A program made the translations under genes and the position numbers. From Sulfitobacter donghicola DSW-25 = KCTC 12864 = JCM 14565 (lineage in GTDB: Bacteria; Pseudomonadota; Alphaproteobacteria; Rhodobacterales; Rhodobacteraceae), in the NCBI RefSeq assembly GCF_000622405.1, contig NZ_JASF01000005.1, positions 620,001-684,000 on the forward strand: a stretch of 64,000 nucleotides of DNA. Reading direction: 5' to 3'. Shown here one piece after another: positions 1 through 8,939 of this stretch. The notes under the pieces are model-generated. The model had not been told where the DNA came from, searched no databases, and saw nothing but the letters and a program-made list of their open reading frames with translations. The stretch's first letter is position 1, and each line of letters begins with the position of its first letter.

Positions 1-431
1 AAGATCACCGCGCCAGCAACAGCGTTCTGCTGTTGGCGGCCGATATGTCCAGCAATATGGTGCGCCGCTTCGTGCCCCATCACAAAGGCCAGCTCGTCAA
101 CGTTTCTGGCATCTTCAATCAACGCCAAGGTAAAGGCGATGATCGGGCGGCCATTTCTGTCAACGGTTTGATAAGCGTTTTCAGGCTGATTAGGGCGGTC
201 ATCAACGACGATGTTAAAATCGCAATTTACGTTACTTGTTCTGGCGCGGCATTCCCGTTCGGCAACAGGTTCGACCGTGTTCACGACAGACACAAAATTG
301 CGCGCCGCAGAACGCACTGCCAAAGGCTGCGAGGATGTAGAAGCGCCAAGGCTCTCGGTACTGACGGGAACGGTTTCACATGCGGCAAGGCCAAACAAAA
401 GGCTGATCATCAAAAAGGCGCGCTTTAACAT
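1..431 (-). CDS. M48-type zinc metalloprotease lipoprotein, 3' end cut by window edge
   Basis: Read on the minus strand from an ATG at 431, with no stop before base 1, so at least 143 residues are present and the C-terminus lies outside the window. The N-terminus is a lipoprotein signal with lipobox LAAC (Cys19), which suggests envelope anchoring. Residues about 108-125 read ELAFVMGHEAAHHIAGHIG, containing the HExxH zinc-binding motif of M48/M56-type peptidases. The third zinc ligand would lie in the missing part. The family generally acts in periplasmic protein quality control (BepA/LoiP-like), and the substrate here is unknown. It is divergent from the next gene. The family call rests on HEAAH plus the surrounding helix and the lipoprotein signal. 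Confidence 0.75.
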   Translation of the reverse strand, partial: MLKRAFLMISLLFGLAACETVPVSTESLGASTSSQPLAVRSAARNFVSVVNTVEPVAERECRARTSNVNCDFNIVVDDRPNQPENAYQTVDRNGRPIIAFTLALIEDARNVDELAFVMGHEAAHHIAGHIGRQQQNAVAGAVI

Positions 432-594
432 AGGGACTCGCTTCGTATTCGTTCACTCGACAGGCATCAGCTTACCATGGATCCCAGTCAGGACCAGCCT
501 GATCACCCAAGATTGAGGAGGATCGGCGCTCTCGTGCCAAAGGACTGCCTCGTTTGTTGCTTGCGCCGCTCATTCCATCAGCTACTCTACCTTT

Positions 595-825
595 ATGTTT
601 ACCATTGAGCATGAATTTGACGCGACCGTAATCACCCTTGTCGATGAGGGTGAAACCCCCTTGCGCGAAGACGTGACCCTAAATGCATTTGCCAGCCAAA
701 TCACCATCGAACAATGGGATCCGAAAACCGACCAAGTGCGCAAAATCACGCTTTCGCCCAACCAATTGCGAGACCTAGCAGCGGCCCTAAACCTGCCCGA
801 AGGCATCTACCACAGCGCCCCCTAG
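595..825 (+). CDS. Small conserved-looking hypothetical protein (76 aa)
   Basis: An acidic 76-residue protein starting MFTIEHEFDATVI with no signal peptide or membrane segment. It looks like a compact beta-rich domain with a C-terminal helix (SPNQLRDLAAALN). I do not assign a function. It stands alone between the divergent metalloprotease gene and a universal-stress gene. No good Shine-Dalgarno sequence precedes the ATG, so the start is a little uncertain. Its codon use matches neighbouring real genes and the opposite strand offers nothing better. Confidence 0.55.
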   Translation: MFTIEHEFDATVITLVDEGETPLREDVTLNAFASQITIEQWDPKTDQVRKITLSPNQLRDLAAALNLPEGIYHSAP

Positions 826-935
826 TCACGCCGATACCCCAGCATGTCGTTAGGTTACCCCCTCGCCCCCTACAAAAGACATTTGCAAGAATGCCACGCA
901 CGCGGCATGATCGCGCTGGATGTAGGGAGATTATT

Positions 936-1391
936 ATGCGCAAGTTTCTTGTGGTCCTCGACGACAGTCGTGAATGCCTAAACGCAATGCGCTTTGCCGC
1001 GATGCGAGCAGCAAAAACAGGTGGCGGCGTCGAAGTCCTCGCCGTTATTCCTCCTGAAGAATTCAACCATTGGATTGGGGTTGGGGACATCATGCGCGAA
1101 GAAACGCGCGAACGGATCGAAGTCCACTATGAAGTTTATGCCAAATGGATGCGCGACCGTCAGGGCGTAGAGCCCGAGCTGGTTATCCGCGAAGGGCAAC
1201 CCGTGGATGAAATCATCGCTCAGGTTGCCGAGGATGGAGAGATTGGCGTTTTGGTTTTGGGTGCCAGCACCGATGGCAAAGGTCCTGGCCCCTTGGTGAC
1301 GCAGCTCACTCGAAATTCCAGCAGCCTTTCTGTTCCGATTACCATTGTTCCAGGTGACATGACAAAAGAGCGGCTAGAGGCGATCACCTAA
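936..1391 (+). CDS. Universal stress protein (UspA family)
   Basis: A 151-residue single Usp domain. It opens with the usual beta strand and Asp (MRKFLVVLDDSRECLNAMRFA) and ends with the Usp core LVLGASTDGKGPGPLVTQL followed by VPITIVPG. The glycine-rich stretch near residues 105-120 occupies the nucleotide-binding position, but the classic G-x2-G-x9-G-S/T spacing is not fully kept, so ATP binding is uncertain. The frame stays open upstream, yet the ATG at 936 is chosen because GTAGGGAGA sits just before it and the protein then has the normal family length. It is likely a cytoplasmic stress-survival protein. It precedes the NifU-type gene by about 90 bp and may have its own promoter. Confidence 0.85.
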   Translation: MRKFLVVLDDSRECLNAMRFAAMRAAKTGGGVEVLAVIPPEEFNHWIGVGDIMREETRERIEVHYEVYAKWMRDRQGVEPELVIREGQPVDEIIAQVAEDGEIGVLVLGASTDGKGPGPLVTQLTRNSSSLSVPITIVPGDMTKERLEAIT

Positions 1392-1424
1392 GAGCGCGCC
1401 CAACCTTAGAACCATTCTAACATC

Positions 1425-1453
1425 TTGACATTTGCAGCCCGTGTCCGCATATC
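1425..1453 (+). promoter_or_regulatory. Possible sigma-70 promoter of the NifU-like gene
   Basis: TTGACA at 1425-1430 is followed after 17 bp by CATATC at 1448-1453, 30 bp before the ATG at 1483. The -35 element is a perfect consensus and the -10 element is weak. It would drive the NifU-tsaB-rimI run. Read from bases only. Confidence 0.4.
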
Positions 1454-1482
1454 GAGGTGAACCCACACAGAGGTATTGCACG

Positions 1483-2043
1483 ATGTTTATCCAAACTGAA
1501 TCCACTCCAAACCCCGCAACCCTCAAGTTTCTGCCCGGTCAAACGGTTCTAGAAATGGGCACAGCCGACTTCCCAACTGCAGATACGGCAACCACATCGC
1601 CGCTGGCCCAGCGCCTGTTTGATGTTGATGGTGTTACTGGCGTTTTCTTTGGCACCGATTTTGTCACCATCACAAAAGCTGATGCCGTTGAATGGGATCA
1701 CCTAAAGCCTAGCCTACTGGGCGCCATCATGGAACATTTCCAATCTGGCCAGCCTGTTATGGGCGCCGATCACACGGCAACTTCCGGCCATGCAGAGCAT
1801 GACGGCGAAGATGGTGCGATTGTTGGCCAAATCAAAGAATTGCTAGATAGCCGTGTGCGCCCTGCGGTTGCGCAGGATGGCGGCGATATCACCTTCCACG
1901 GATTTGAACGCGGCGTAGTTTACCTGCACATGCAAGGCGCTTGCGCGGGCTGCCCCTCTTCAACGTTGACGTTGAAAATGGGTATTGAAAACCTTCTGCG
2001 TCATTACATCCCCGAAGTTACCGAAGTGCGCCCCGTCGCCTAA
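1483..2043 (+). CDS. NifU/Nfu family iron-sulfur scaffold or carrier protein
   Basis: A 186-residue protein with the two-part Nfu layout. An N-terminal Nfu_N domain (MFIQTESTPNPATLKFLPG) spans about residues 1-90. The C-terminal NifU domain carries the CxxC pair Cys154 and Cys157 (ACAGCPSS) that holds a [4Fe-4S] cluster at a dimer interface. The family delivers clusters to apo-proteins such as aconitase and radical-SAM enzymes in the cytoplasm. The ATG at 1483 is chosen because AGAGG precedes it and because the Nfu_N domain begins exactly there, although the frame is open further upstream. tsaB follows after 10 bp, so the two are probably co-transcribed. Confidence 0.9.
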   Translation: MFIQTESTPNPATLKFLPGQTVLEMGTADFPTADTATTSPLAQRLFDVDGVTGVFFGTDFVTITKADAVEWDHLKPSLLGAIMEHFQSGQPVMGADHTATSGHAEHDGEDGAIVGQIKELLDSRVRPAVAQDGGDITFHGFERGVVYLHMQGACAGCPSSTLTLKMGIENLLRHYIPEVTEVRPVA

Positions 2044-2053
2044 AGCAGGCACA

Positions 2054-2659
2054 ATGTCGGCTCCGCTCATCCTATCGCTAGACACTTCCGCTGCGCATTG
2101 CGCGGCGGCTGTTCTATTGGGCGACAAAGTTTTAGCCACCCGAGAAGAACCCATGGCAAAGGGCCAAGCCGAAAGGCTGCTCGTTTTAGCACAAGAGCTG
2201 CTGACCGAGGCTGGCAAAACCTTTGACCAACTCGACGCAATTGGCGTTGGCATCGGGCCGGGGAATTTCACAGGTATCCGTATCGCCGTTTCTGCTGCAC
2301 GCGGGCTTGCCATGGGCCTCGGGATTCCTGCGGTTGGTGTTTCTGCCTTTCAAGCTTTGCAATACGGCACATCCGCCCCTTGCATTTGTGCCGTCGATGG
2401 GCGCAGGGATATGGTCTTTTTGCAAGGGTTTGAGGGCGCGCCTTTCCAAGAACCAGCTTTGCACGCCCGTACGGATATTCCACCCGATGCCCGCGTCATC
2501 GGCGCGTTCGGGCAGCCCCCCGCCTATCCCGTGGCCGTTGCAATTGGCCATATTGCGGCTGAACAATACGGCACGGTTTCACAGCCCCCCGCACCGTTGT
2601 ATCTGCGCCCCGCCGATGCAGCGCCTGCGCGCGATGCGCCGCCCCAAATTCTACCATGA
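2054..2659 (+). CDS. tsaB: tRNA threonylcarbamoyladenosine biosynthesis protein TsaB
   Basis: A 201-residue ASKHA-fold protein beginning MSAPLILSLDTSAAHCAAAVL, with the family block IGVGIGPGNFTGIRIAVS near residue 75. TsaB is the non-catalytic partner of TsaD in forming t6A at position 37 of ANN-decoding tRNAs. It lacks the TsaD zinc motif, as expected. The gene overlaps the start of rimI by 4 bp (ATGA), a common arrangement in proteobacteria. The start at 2054 follows the NifU stop directly and fits the domain start. Confidence 0.92.
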   Translation: MSAPLILSLDTSAAHCAAAVLLGDKVLATREEPMAKGQAERLLVLAQELLTEAGKTFDQLDAIGVGIGPGNFTGIRIAVSAARGLAMGLGIPAVGVSAFQALQYGTSAPCICAVDGRRDMVFLQGFEGAPFQEPALHARTDIPPDARVIGAFGQPPAYPVAVAIGHIAAEQYGTVSQPPAPLYLRPADAAPARDAPPQILP

Positions 2660-3072
2660 CACCCGAAGAAATGGCCCAAATTCACCACGCCGCGTTCACC
2701 CAAGAACGCGGATGGGCCGCTAACGAATTCAAAGACCTCCTCCAGCAGCGCTTTATCCAAGTTTTCAGCACGCAAGGTGGCTTTGCTTTGACCCGCAGCC
2801 TTGCTGGAGAATCAGAGCTATTGACCCTCGCGGTCGCCCCACACCACCAAAGACGCGGCATCGCCAAGGCATTGCTAACGGATTGGATCGCCGCCACCTC
2901 CGCCCATGCGGACACTGCTTTTCTGGAAGTCGCAGCGGATAATCATGCGGCAATCGCCCTTTACAAAACCTTTTCCTTTCAAAGCGCTGGGATCAGAAAA
3001 GCCTATTACAAGCGCGCAAGCGGCCCTGCTGTTGATGCGGTGCTCATGACTCGCGCATTAACGCTGGGTTAA
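2656..3072 (+). CDS. rimI: Ribosomal-protein-alanine N-acetyltransferase (GNAT family)
   Basis: A 138-residue single GNAT domain. The acetyl-CoA-binding motif is LAVAPHHQRRGIAKALL (residues about 55-71), followed by a conserved Asn-His helix (DNHAAIALYKTFSF) and a Tyr-rich end (KAYYK). RimI acetylates the N-terminal alanine of ribosomal protein S18. The function is inferred from the motif and from the usual tsaB-rimI pairing. The start overlaps the tsaB stop by 4 bp, indicating translational coupling. RimI-like GNATs can have broader substrate ranges, so the exact target is not proven. Confidence 0.88.
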   Translation: MTPEEMAQIHHAAFTQERGWAANEFKDLLQQRFIQVFSTQGGFALTRSLAGESELLTLAVAPHHQRRGIAKALLTDWIAATSAHADTAFLEVAADNHAAIALYKTFSFQSAGIRKAYYKRASGPAVDAVLMTRALTLG

Positions 3073-3219
3073 TCGGGGTTAATGCCCCCTTTCAGGTGAG
3101 AATCGGTTGACCCCAAGCCAATCGCGGCCGAGAATTTGCACCAGCGTCGCGCAAGCGCGCGATATCGGGCTGCCGATGTTCACCATTGCAGCCCCAACAC
3201 AAAACACTGGGAGAGACAT

Positions 3220-4224
3220 ATGACCCTCATGACCAAATTCCTCGGCGCTGTTGCCGCAACTGCTCTTACTGCTGGCGCTGCGCTGGCCGATCCTGCGCTG
3301 ATCTTTGATCTTGGCGGCAAGTTCGACAAATCCTTTAACGAAGCAGCGTTCAACGGCGCGCAGCGTTGGGCAGAAGAAACAGGCGGCAAGTTCTTTGAAA
3401 TCGAACTGCAGTCCGAAGCCCAGCGTGAGCAGGCCTTGCGCCGCTTTGCCGAAACAGGCGCAAACCCTGTTATCACCACAGGTTTTGCCTTTGCTGATCC
3501 GGTTAGCAACGTTGCAGGCGACTACCCTGACACAAAATTCATCAACATCGATGGCTGGATGCCCGAGGTTCCAGCCAACGTTCAGCTGATCGGTTTCCAA
3601 GAGCACGAAGGCTCCTACCTTGTGGGTATGATGGCCGCGATGGCGTCTAAATCCGGCACTGTTGGTTTCATCGGCGGTATGGACATCCCGCTGATCCGCC
3701 ACTTTGGCTGCGGCTTTGCCCAAGGTGTTAAGGCCGTGAACCCTGACGCAACGATCATCGCCAACATGACAGGCACAACCCCTGCCGCATGGAATGACCC
3801 TGTAAAAGGTTCCGAGCTGACAAAAGCGCAGATCAGCCAAGGCGCTGATGTTGTTTATGCAGCTGCTGGCGGCACAGGCGTTGGCGTTTTGCAGACCGCA
3901 GCGGATGAGGGCGTTCTGTCCATCGGTGTGGACAGCAACCAAAACCACCTGCACTCTGGCAAGGTTCTGACATCCATGCTCAAGCGCGTTGATGTGGCCG
4001 TGTATGACACCATGAAAGCTGGTGCCGATACCACAACTGGTGGCTTCACCACACTGGGTCTGGCCGAAGACGGTGTTGGCTATGCTCTGGACGAGCACAA
4101 CGCGGCATTGGTCAGCGACGACATGAAAGCAGCCGTCGACGCAGCCCGCGAGAAAATCATCTCTGGTGATCTGGAAGTTGTAGCATATTACGCCAACGAC
4201 AGCTGCCCAGTTCTGGATTTCTAA
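3220..4224 (+). CDS. BMP-family ABC transporter substrate-binding protein
   Basis: A 334-residue periplasmic protein with a Sec signal peptide ending ALA-DPALIF. The mature part has the BMP/PnrA hallmarks: FDLGGKFDKSFNEAAFNGAQRW at the start, a central GFIGGMDIPL and GIDSNQ-like GVDSNQNHLH. BMP proteins bind purine nucleosides, or riboflavin in some lineages. The downstream ATPase and two permeases complete the importer. The ATG at 3220 is chosen because GGGAGAG precedes it and the signal peptide starts there, although the frame is open further upstream. Which nucleoside is bound cannot be read from the sequence. Confidence 0.9.
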   Translation: MTLMTKFLGAVAATALTAGAALADPALIFDLGGKFDKSFNEAAFNGAQRWAEETGGKFFEIELQSEAQREQALRRFAETGANPVITTGFAFADPVSNVAGDYPDTKFINIDGWMPEVPANVQLIGFQEHEGSYLVGMMAAMASKSGTVGFIGGMDIPLIRHFGCGFAQGVKAVNPDATIIANMTGTTPAAWNDPVKGSELTKAQISQGADVVYAAAGGTGVGVLQTAADEGVLSIGVDSNQNHLHSGKVLTSMLKRVDVAVYDTMKAGADTTTGGFTTLGLAEDGVGYALDEHNAALVSDDMKAAVDAAREKIISGDLEVVAYYANDSCPVLDF

Positions 4225-4249
4225 GCAGCGTTACACCCTCAAGATCTGA

Positions 4250-4280
4250 GGCCGCGTTGACACGCTCAGCGCGGCCCTTT
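4250..4280 (+). terminator. Hairpin between the binding-protein gene and its transporter genes
   Basis: GGCCGCG (4250-4256) and CGCGGCC (4270-4276) form a perfect 7-bp stem with a 13-nt loop, followed by CTTTCTATT. The T-tract is weak, so this looks like a partial terminator or a 3' end stabiliser. Such elements are often found after binding-protein genes and leave more of their mRNA than that of the membrane components. Confidence 0.5.
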
Positions 4281-4323
4281 CTATTGATTAAGACGCCCGT
4301 CCCTATTTCAAGGCACCCTTTTT

Positions 4324-5868
4324 ATGACAAACGCCCCCGCAATTGAGCTCAAAGGCATTTCAAAAGCCTTTGGTCCTGTGCAAGCCAACAAGGACATCTC
4401 GATCCGCGTGATGCCCGGAACGATCCACGGGATCATTGGCGAAAACGGTGCGGGGAAATCGACGCTGATGTCGATCCTCTATGGGTTCTACAAGGCGGAT
4501 AAGGGCGAGATTTTCATCAAGGGCACCAAAACCCAAATTCCCGATAGCCAAGCCGCGATTGCGGCAGGCATTGGCATGGTTTTCCAGCACTTTAAGCTGG
4601 TCGAGAACTTTACCGTTTTAGAAAACATCATTCTCGGCGCCGAGGATGGTCCGTGGCTAAAGCAATCCCTTTCCAAGGCGCGGCGCAGTTTGCTGGAGCT
4701 GTCCGAAGACTATGGGCTTAACGTCGATCCGGATGCCCTGATCCAAGACATCGGCGTGGGCATGCAGCAGCGTGTGGAAATCCTCAAGGCGCTGTACCGT
4801 CAGGCAGATATCCTTATTCTGGACGAACCTACCGGCGTTCTGACCCCCGCCGAGGCTGACCAGCTGTTCCGCATTCTGGATCGCCTGCGCGAAGAGGGTA
4901 AAACCATCATCCTGATCACCCATAAACTGCGTGAAATCATGGACACAACCGACACCGTTAGCGTCATGCGCCGCGGTGAGATGACTGCAACCGTCAAAAC
5001 CTCCGAGACCTCCCCCGCCGAGCTGGCCGAGCTGATGGTCGGGCGCAAGGTTCTGCTGCGCGTAGACAAAAAACCCGCAACACCTGGCGACGTTATTTTA
5101 GACGTCAAAGGCCTGCGGGTGAACGACGACAAAGGTGTCGAGCGCCTCAAAGGGATCGACCTTCAGGTGCGCGCGGGTGAAGTCGTGGGCATTGCGGGGG
5201 TCGCAGGAAACGGCCAGTCAGAGCTGCTGGAGGTTTTGGGCGGCTATGCCGATGGCACGGGCAGCATCACCGTGAACGGTGAAGCACTGGACCTCACGGG
5301 TAAACACTCTGACGGCCAGTCGCGCCGCGCCCGTGGCATTGCCCATGTTCCAGAGGATCGCCAGCGCGAAGGCCTCATCATGGATTTCGCCGCGTGGGAA
5401 AACGTCGCCTTTGGCTATCACAACGATGACGCCTACCAATCTGGTATGCTGATGAACAACGCAGCGATCAAAGAAGATACCGAGGGCAAGATGGAGCGTT
5501 TTGACGTGCGCCCCCCTGACCCCAAACTGGCGGCCAAAAATTTCTCGGGCGGGAACCAGCAAAAGATCGTTCTCGCGCGCGAGATCGAGCGCAACCCAGA
5601 CCTGCTGCTGATCGGCCAACCTACCCGCGGGGTCGATATCGGCGCGATCGAATTCATCCACGAACAGGTCATCGCCCTGCGCGACAAAGGCAAGGCCGTG
5701 TTGCTGGTCAGCGTCGAACTGGACGAGATCATGGCCCTATCGGACAGGATCGCCGTCATGTTTGACGGGCATATCATGGGCGAACGCCTGCCTGACCAAA
5801 CCGATGAAAAAGAACTGGGGCTGTTGATGGCAGGGATCACCGACACCTCCAGCGAAGAAAAGGGATAA
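4324..5868 (+). CDS. ABC transporter ATPase, two fused nucleotide-binding domains (BMP-type importer)
   Basis: A 514-residue protein made of two ABC cassettes. The first has Walker A GENGAGKST (39-47), Walker B LILDEPTGVLTPAE and an H-loop ITHKL. The second, from about residue 260, has a degenerate Walker A (GVAGNGQSE) and the signature SGGNQQK. This tandem, asymmetric layout is shared with sugar (RbsA/MglA) and nucleoside ATPases. With the adjacent BMP protein it fits the NupA-type ATPase of nucleoside importers. The permease gene follows after 3 bp. It acts at the cytoplasmic face of the inner membrane. Confidence 0.92.
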   Translation: MTNAPAIELKGISKAFGPVQANKDISIRVMPGTIHGIIGENGAGKSTLMSILYGFYKADKGEIFIKGTKTQIPDSQAAIAAGIGMVFQHFKLVENFTVLENIILGAEDGPWLKQSLSKARRSLLELSEDYGLNVDPDALIQDIGVGMQQRVEILKALYRQADILILDEPTGVLTPAEADQLFRILDRLREEGKTIILITHKLREIMDTTDTVSVMRRGEMTATVKTSETSPAELAELMVGRKVLLRVDKKPATPGDVILDVKGLRVNDDKGVERLKGIDLQVRAGEVVGIAGVAGNGQSELLEVLGGYADGTGSITVNGEALDLTGKHSDGQSRRARGIAHVPEDRQREGLIMDFAAWENVAFGYHNDDAYQSGMLMNNAAIKEDTEGKMERFDVRPPDPKLAAKNFSGGNQQKIVLAREIERNPDLLLIGQPTRGVDIGAIEFIHEQVIALRDKGKAVLLVSVELDEIMALSDRIAVMFDGHIMGERLPDQTDEKELGLLMAGITDTSSEEKG

Positions 5869-5871
5869 CCC

Positions 5872-6966
5872 ATGGATGTCATGCCTAAATGGGCCGAGGT
5901 TATCCTTGTGCCGCTCATCTCACTGATCTTGGCCGCTGTTCTATCGGCTCTTGTGATTCTCGCGATTGGCGAAGACCCAATCGCCGCGGTGAAACTGATG
6001 GTCACAGGTGCGCTCGGGTCTAGCTATGGCTGGGGCTATACGCTGTATTACGCCACGAACTTTATGTTCACGGGGCTGGCTGTTGCCATCGCGTTCCATG
6101 CGCGGCTGTTCAACATTGGTGGTGAAGGTCAGGCAGCCCTTGGGGGTTTGGGTGTGGCCCTTGCCTGTCTCTATATCCCTTGGCCACATTGGTCGCTTGC
6201 CTTGATTGGGGCTGCGGTTGCGGCGGGGCTGTTTGGCGCGGCTTGGGCAGCGATTCCTGCGTGGTTACAGGCCAAACGCGGCAGTCACATCGTGATCACG
6301 ACGATCATGTTCAACTTTATCGCGGCCTCTTTGCTAAACTATGTTCTGGTGAACATCCTGCGCCCCAAAGGGTCGATGGACCCTGCCACCGCGCGCTTTC
6401 CCGAGGCGGTGCATCTGCCCACGCTACACGATATCCTCGCGCCCTTTGGTATCGCATTTTCCAAATCGGCGCCTGCGAACATCTCGTTGCTCGTCGCTAT
6501 TGCTGCCTGTGTTTTCTTGTGGTTCCTGATCTGGCGCACGCGGTTGGGTTATGAAATCCGCTCCTTCGGGCATTCTGAATCTGCTGCCAAATACGCAGGC
6601 ATGCCGCCTGTTAAGATCATCATGATCTCCATGATGATCTCGGGCGCGCTGGCGGGTATGATGGCGATCAACAACGTCATGGGCGAAGCGGAACGGCTGG
6701 TCCTGAACTCGGTTGAGGGGGCTGGCTTTATCGGCATCGCCGTGGCGCTGATGGGGCGTTCGCACCCCTTTGGTGTCTTCCTCGCCGCGATCCTGTTCGG
6801 GTTCTTATACCAAGGCGGCGCCGAGCTGGCCTTGTGGACCTCCATTCCACGGGAATTGATCGTCGTTATTCAGGCGCTGGTGATCCTGTTTACAGGTGCG
6901 CTCGATAATATGGTGCGGATGCCGCTGGAACGCCTGTTCCTCGCCCTGCGCAAAAAGGAGGCCTGA
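5872..6966 (+). CDS. ABC transporter permease (NupB-like)
   Basis: A 364-residue polytopic membrane protein of the BPD_transp_2 family. Its long hydrophobic segments are broken by the conserved FNIGGEGQAALGGLG block near residue 80 and the coupling region ESAAKYAGMP. It pairs with the following, shorter permease as a heterodimeric channel, the normal state for nucleoside and BMP-type importers. The gene starts 3 bp after the ATPase stop and is followed 3 bp later by the second permease, so all three are translated from one message. Confidence 0.9.
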   Translation: MDVMPKWAEVILVPLISLILAAVLSALVILAIGEDPIAAVKLMVTGALGSSYGWGYTLYYATNFMFTGLAVAIAFHARLFNIGGEGQAALGGLGVALACLYIPWPHWSLALIGAAVAAGLFGAAWAAIPAWLQAKRGSHIVITTIMFNFIAASLLNYVLVNILRPKGSMDPATARFPEAVHLPTLHDILAPFGIAFSKSAPANISLLVAIAACVFLWFLIWRTRLGYEIRSFGHSESAAKYAGMPPVKIIMISMMISGALAGMMAINNVMGEAERLVLNSVEGAGFIGIAVALMGRSHPFGVFLAAILFGFLYQGGAELALWTSIPRELIVVIQALVILFTGALDNMVRMPLERLFLALRKKEA

Positions 6967-6969
6967 ACC

Positions 6970-7941
6970 GTGGATATGTACCTCACCCTGATCCAGCTGC
7001 TGGATTCTACCGTTCGCCTTGCCACGCCATTGCTCTTGGCTTGCCTCGCGGGTTTGTACTCGGAGCGCGCGGGTATCTTTGACATCGGCCTTGAGGGCAA
7101 AATGCTGGCTTCCGCGTTTTTCTCGGCGGCGATTGCGGCGCTCACGGGGTCTGTCTGGATCGGCCTTTTGGCTGGCATCGGCGCCTCTTTGGTGCTGAGC
7201 GCCATTCACGGCATTGCATCAATCACTTTTCGCGGCAATCAGCTGATCTCGGGCGTTGCCATCAACTTCCTTGCGGCTGGGCTGACTGTTCTCGTTGCTC
7301 AGGCGTGGTTCAAACAGGGCGGTCGCACGCCATCCTTGATTGGCAATGGACGGTTTGAGCCGGTCACCCTGCCCTTTGCCGAGGCATTGCAAAATGTCCC
7401 CTTCCTAGGGCCCCTGTATTACGAGCTGATCTCGGGGCACTCGATCCTCGTCTACGTCGCTTTTGCGGCTGTTCCGTTTACGTGGTGGCTGCTGTTCCGC
7501 ACGCGTTTTGGCCTGCGTCTGCGGGCGGTGGGCGAAAACCCTGCCGCGGTGGATACCGCTGGCGTTTCGGTCATTGGCCTGCGGTTTGCCGCTGTGGGGA
7601 TTTGTGGCGTTCTTTGCGGTATCGCGGGCGCGTACCTTAGCACGGCCTTGCAGGCAGGTTTTGTCAAAGACATGGCCGCAGGACGTGGATTTATCGCGCT
7701 TGCCGCGTTGATCTTTGCGAAATGGCGCCCTTGGCATGCGCTTTATGCGACTTTGTTGTTTGGTCTGTTTGGCGCGCTAGAAACCCGCCCTGACGTGATC
7801 GAAACCTTAATCGGCATGAAGGCCCAAGGACAGCTGCTGGCCGCTCTTCCCTATGTCATGACCGTAATCATCCTTGCCGGATTTGTCGGCAAAGCCATTC
7901 CACCACGCGCAGGCGGAGAGCCCTATATCAAAGAAAGATAA
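6970..7941 (+). CDS. ABC transporter permease (NupC-like)
   Basis: A 323-residue membrane protein of the BPD_transp_2 family with the signature FDIGLEGKMLASAF near residue 35 and the cytoplasmic loop VGENPAAVDTAGVSV. It begins with GTG at 6970, directly after the upstream permease stop and preceded by AAAAAGGAGG, so the GTG is well supported. It is the second half of the membrane channel of the BMP-type importer. The transporter operon probably ends here, since a 86-bp gap and a different functional unit follow. Confidence 0.9.
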   Translation: MDMYLTLIQLLDSTVRLATPLLLACLAGLYSERAGIFDIGLEGKMLASAFFSAAIAALTGSVWIGLLAGIGASLVLSAIHGIASITFRGNQLISGVAINFLAAGLTVLVAQAWFKQGGRTPSLIGNGRFEPVTLPFAEALQNVPFLGPLYYELISGHSILVYVAFAAVPFTWWLLFRTRFGLRLRAVGENPAAVDTAGVSVIGLRFAAVGICGVLCGIAGAYLSTALQAGFVKDMAAGRGFIALAALIFAKWRPWHALYATLLFGLFGALETRPDVIETLIGMKAQGQLLAALPYVMTVIILAGFVGKAIPPRAGGEPYIKER

Positions 7942-8027
7942 TGCCAGATCAGAATTAGCGTTAAATCCTAGGTGCTATCGTAACGGATAAACGTTGAAAT
8001 CGGAAAAGGTTGAGCCTAAGGAAAACC

Positions 8028-8939
8028 ATGCAAATTTATCTGCCAATCGCCGAAGTGTCGGTTAACGCGTTTCTCCTGCTGGGTCTTGGCGGGATTGTTG
8101 GCATTTTGTCCGGTATGTTTGGCGTTGGCGGTGGCTTTTTAATGACGCCACTGCTGTTCTTTATTGGCATCCCGCCTGCCGTTGCGGTTGCAACCGAAGC
8201 CAACCAGATCGTTGCATCCTCGTTTTCTGGCGTCCTTGCGCATTTCAAACGAAAGACGGTGGACCTCAGGATGGGCACTGTGCTGCTCATCGGCGGTTTG
8301 ATCGGTGCGGCCCTTGGTGTGATGGTGTTCAACTATCTCAAGGCGCAGGGTCAGGTCGATCTGCTGGTCAAGCTTTGTTATGTTGTGTTTCTGGGCGTTA
8401 TCGGCGGGCTGATGTTCTTTGAAAGCCTCAAGGCGATCCGCAATGTCAAACGCGGCAAAGCACCCGCACGCAAGAAACACAACTGGATCCACGGACTGCC
8501 TTTCAAAATGCGGTTTCGGGTTTCAGGCCTGTATATCTCGGTCATTCCGCCGCTGATCGTTGGGGTTACCGTGGGTATCTTGGCCGCTATCATGGGTGTT
8601 GGCGGCGGCTTTATCATGGTCCCTGCAATGATCTATCTGCTGGGCATGCCGACCAAAGTTGTTGTTGGCACCTCCTTGTTCCAGATTATCTTTGTGACCG
8701 CATTCACAACCATGTTGCACGCCACGACAAACTTTACCGTCGATATTGTTTTGGCGGTGCTGTTACTGGTGGGGGGCGTGATTGGCGCCCAAATCGGCAC
8801 GCGTATCGGCGTAAAGATGAAGGCAGAGCAGCTGCGCATCCTTCTTGCGATTATGGTTCTGGCCGTTTGCGGCAAGCTGGCGCTCGAACTGCTTTTGCAA
8901 CCTTCCGAACTCTATTCCATCGCCGAGGGAGGCCACTAA
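8028..8939 (+). CDS. Sulfite exporter TauE/SafE (TSUP) family permease
   Basis: A 303-residue membrane protein with two repeated glycine-rich halves: GMFGVGGGFLMTPLLFF near residue 25 and IMGVGGGFIMVPAMIYL near residue 190. These are the duplicated signature of TSUP permeases, which move sulfite, sulfoacetate or other organosulfur and carboxylate anions. The ATG at 8028 is preferred over a TTG at 8010 because TAAGGA is correctly placed before it. The stop overlaps the start of the next gene (TAATG), so the two products are probably made together. The substrate is not readable from sequence. A second, shorter TSUP gene lies at 30011-30760. Confidence 0.88.
   Translation: MQIYLPIAEVSVNAFLLLGLGGIVGILSGMFGVGGGFLMTPLLFFIGIPPAVAVATEANQIVASSFSGVLAHFKRKTVDLRMGTVLLIGGLIGAALGVMVFNYLKAQGQVDLLVKLCYVVFLGVIGGLMFFESLKAIRNVKRGKAPARKKHNWIHGLPFKMRFRVSGLYISVIPPLIVGVTVGILAAIMGVGGGFIMVPAMIYLLGMPTKVVVGTSLFQIIFVTAFTTMLHATTNFTVDIVLAVLLLVGGVIGAQIGTRIGVKMKAEQLRILLAIMVLAVCGKLALELLLQPSELYSIAEGGH

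Noticed and set aside
477..608. A 43-codon plus-strand frame starting MDPSQDQ
   Set aside because: No ribosome-binding site, odd composition, and it overlaps the start of the better-supported gene at 595.
3058..3082. Three TTAA units at 7- and 6-bp spacing, resembling CtrA sites
   Set aside because: The first two overlap the rimI 3' end and stop codon, and the region is about 140 bp from the next start codon, so promoter function is doubtful.
3079..4098. A 339-codon minus-strand frame opposite the BMP protein gene
   Set aside because: The plus strand encodes a complete binding protein with signal peptide; the reverse frame has shadow-type composition.
6291..6300. CGTGATCACG, a near-copy of the sdh/suc operator
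   Set aside because: It lies inside the permease coding sequence (codons for HIVIT), alone and unpaired, so it is most likely chance.
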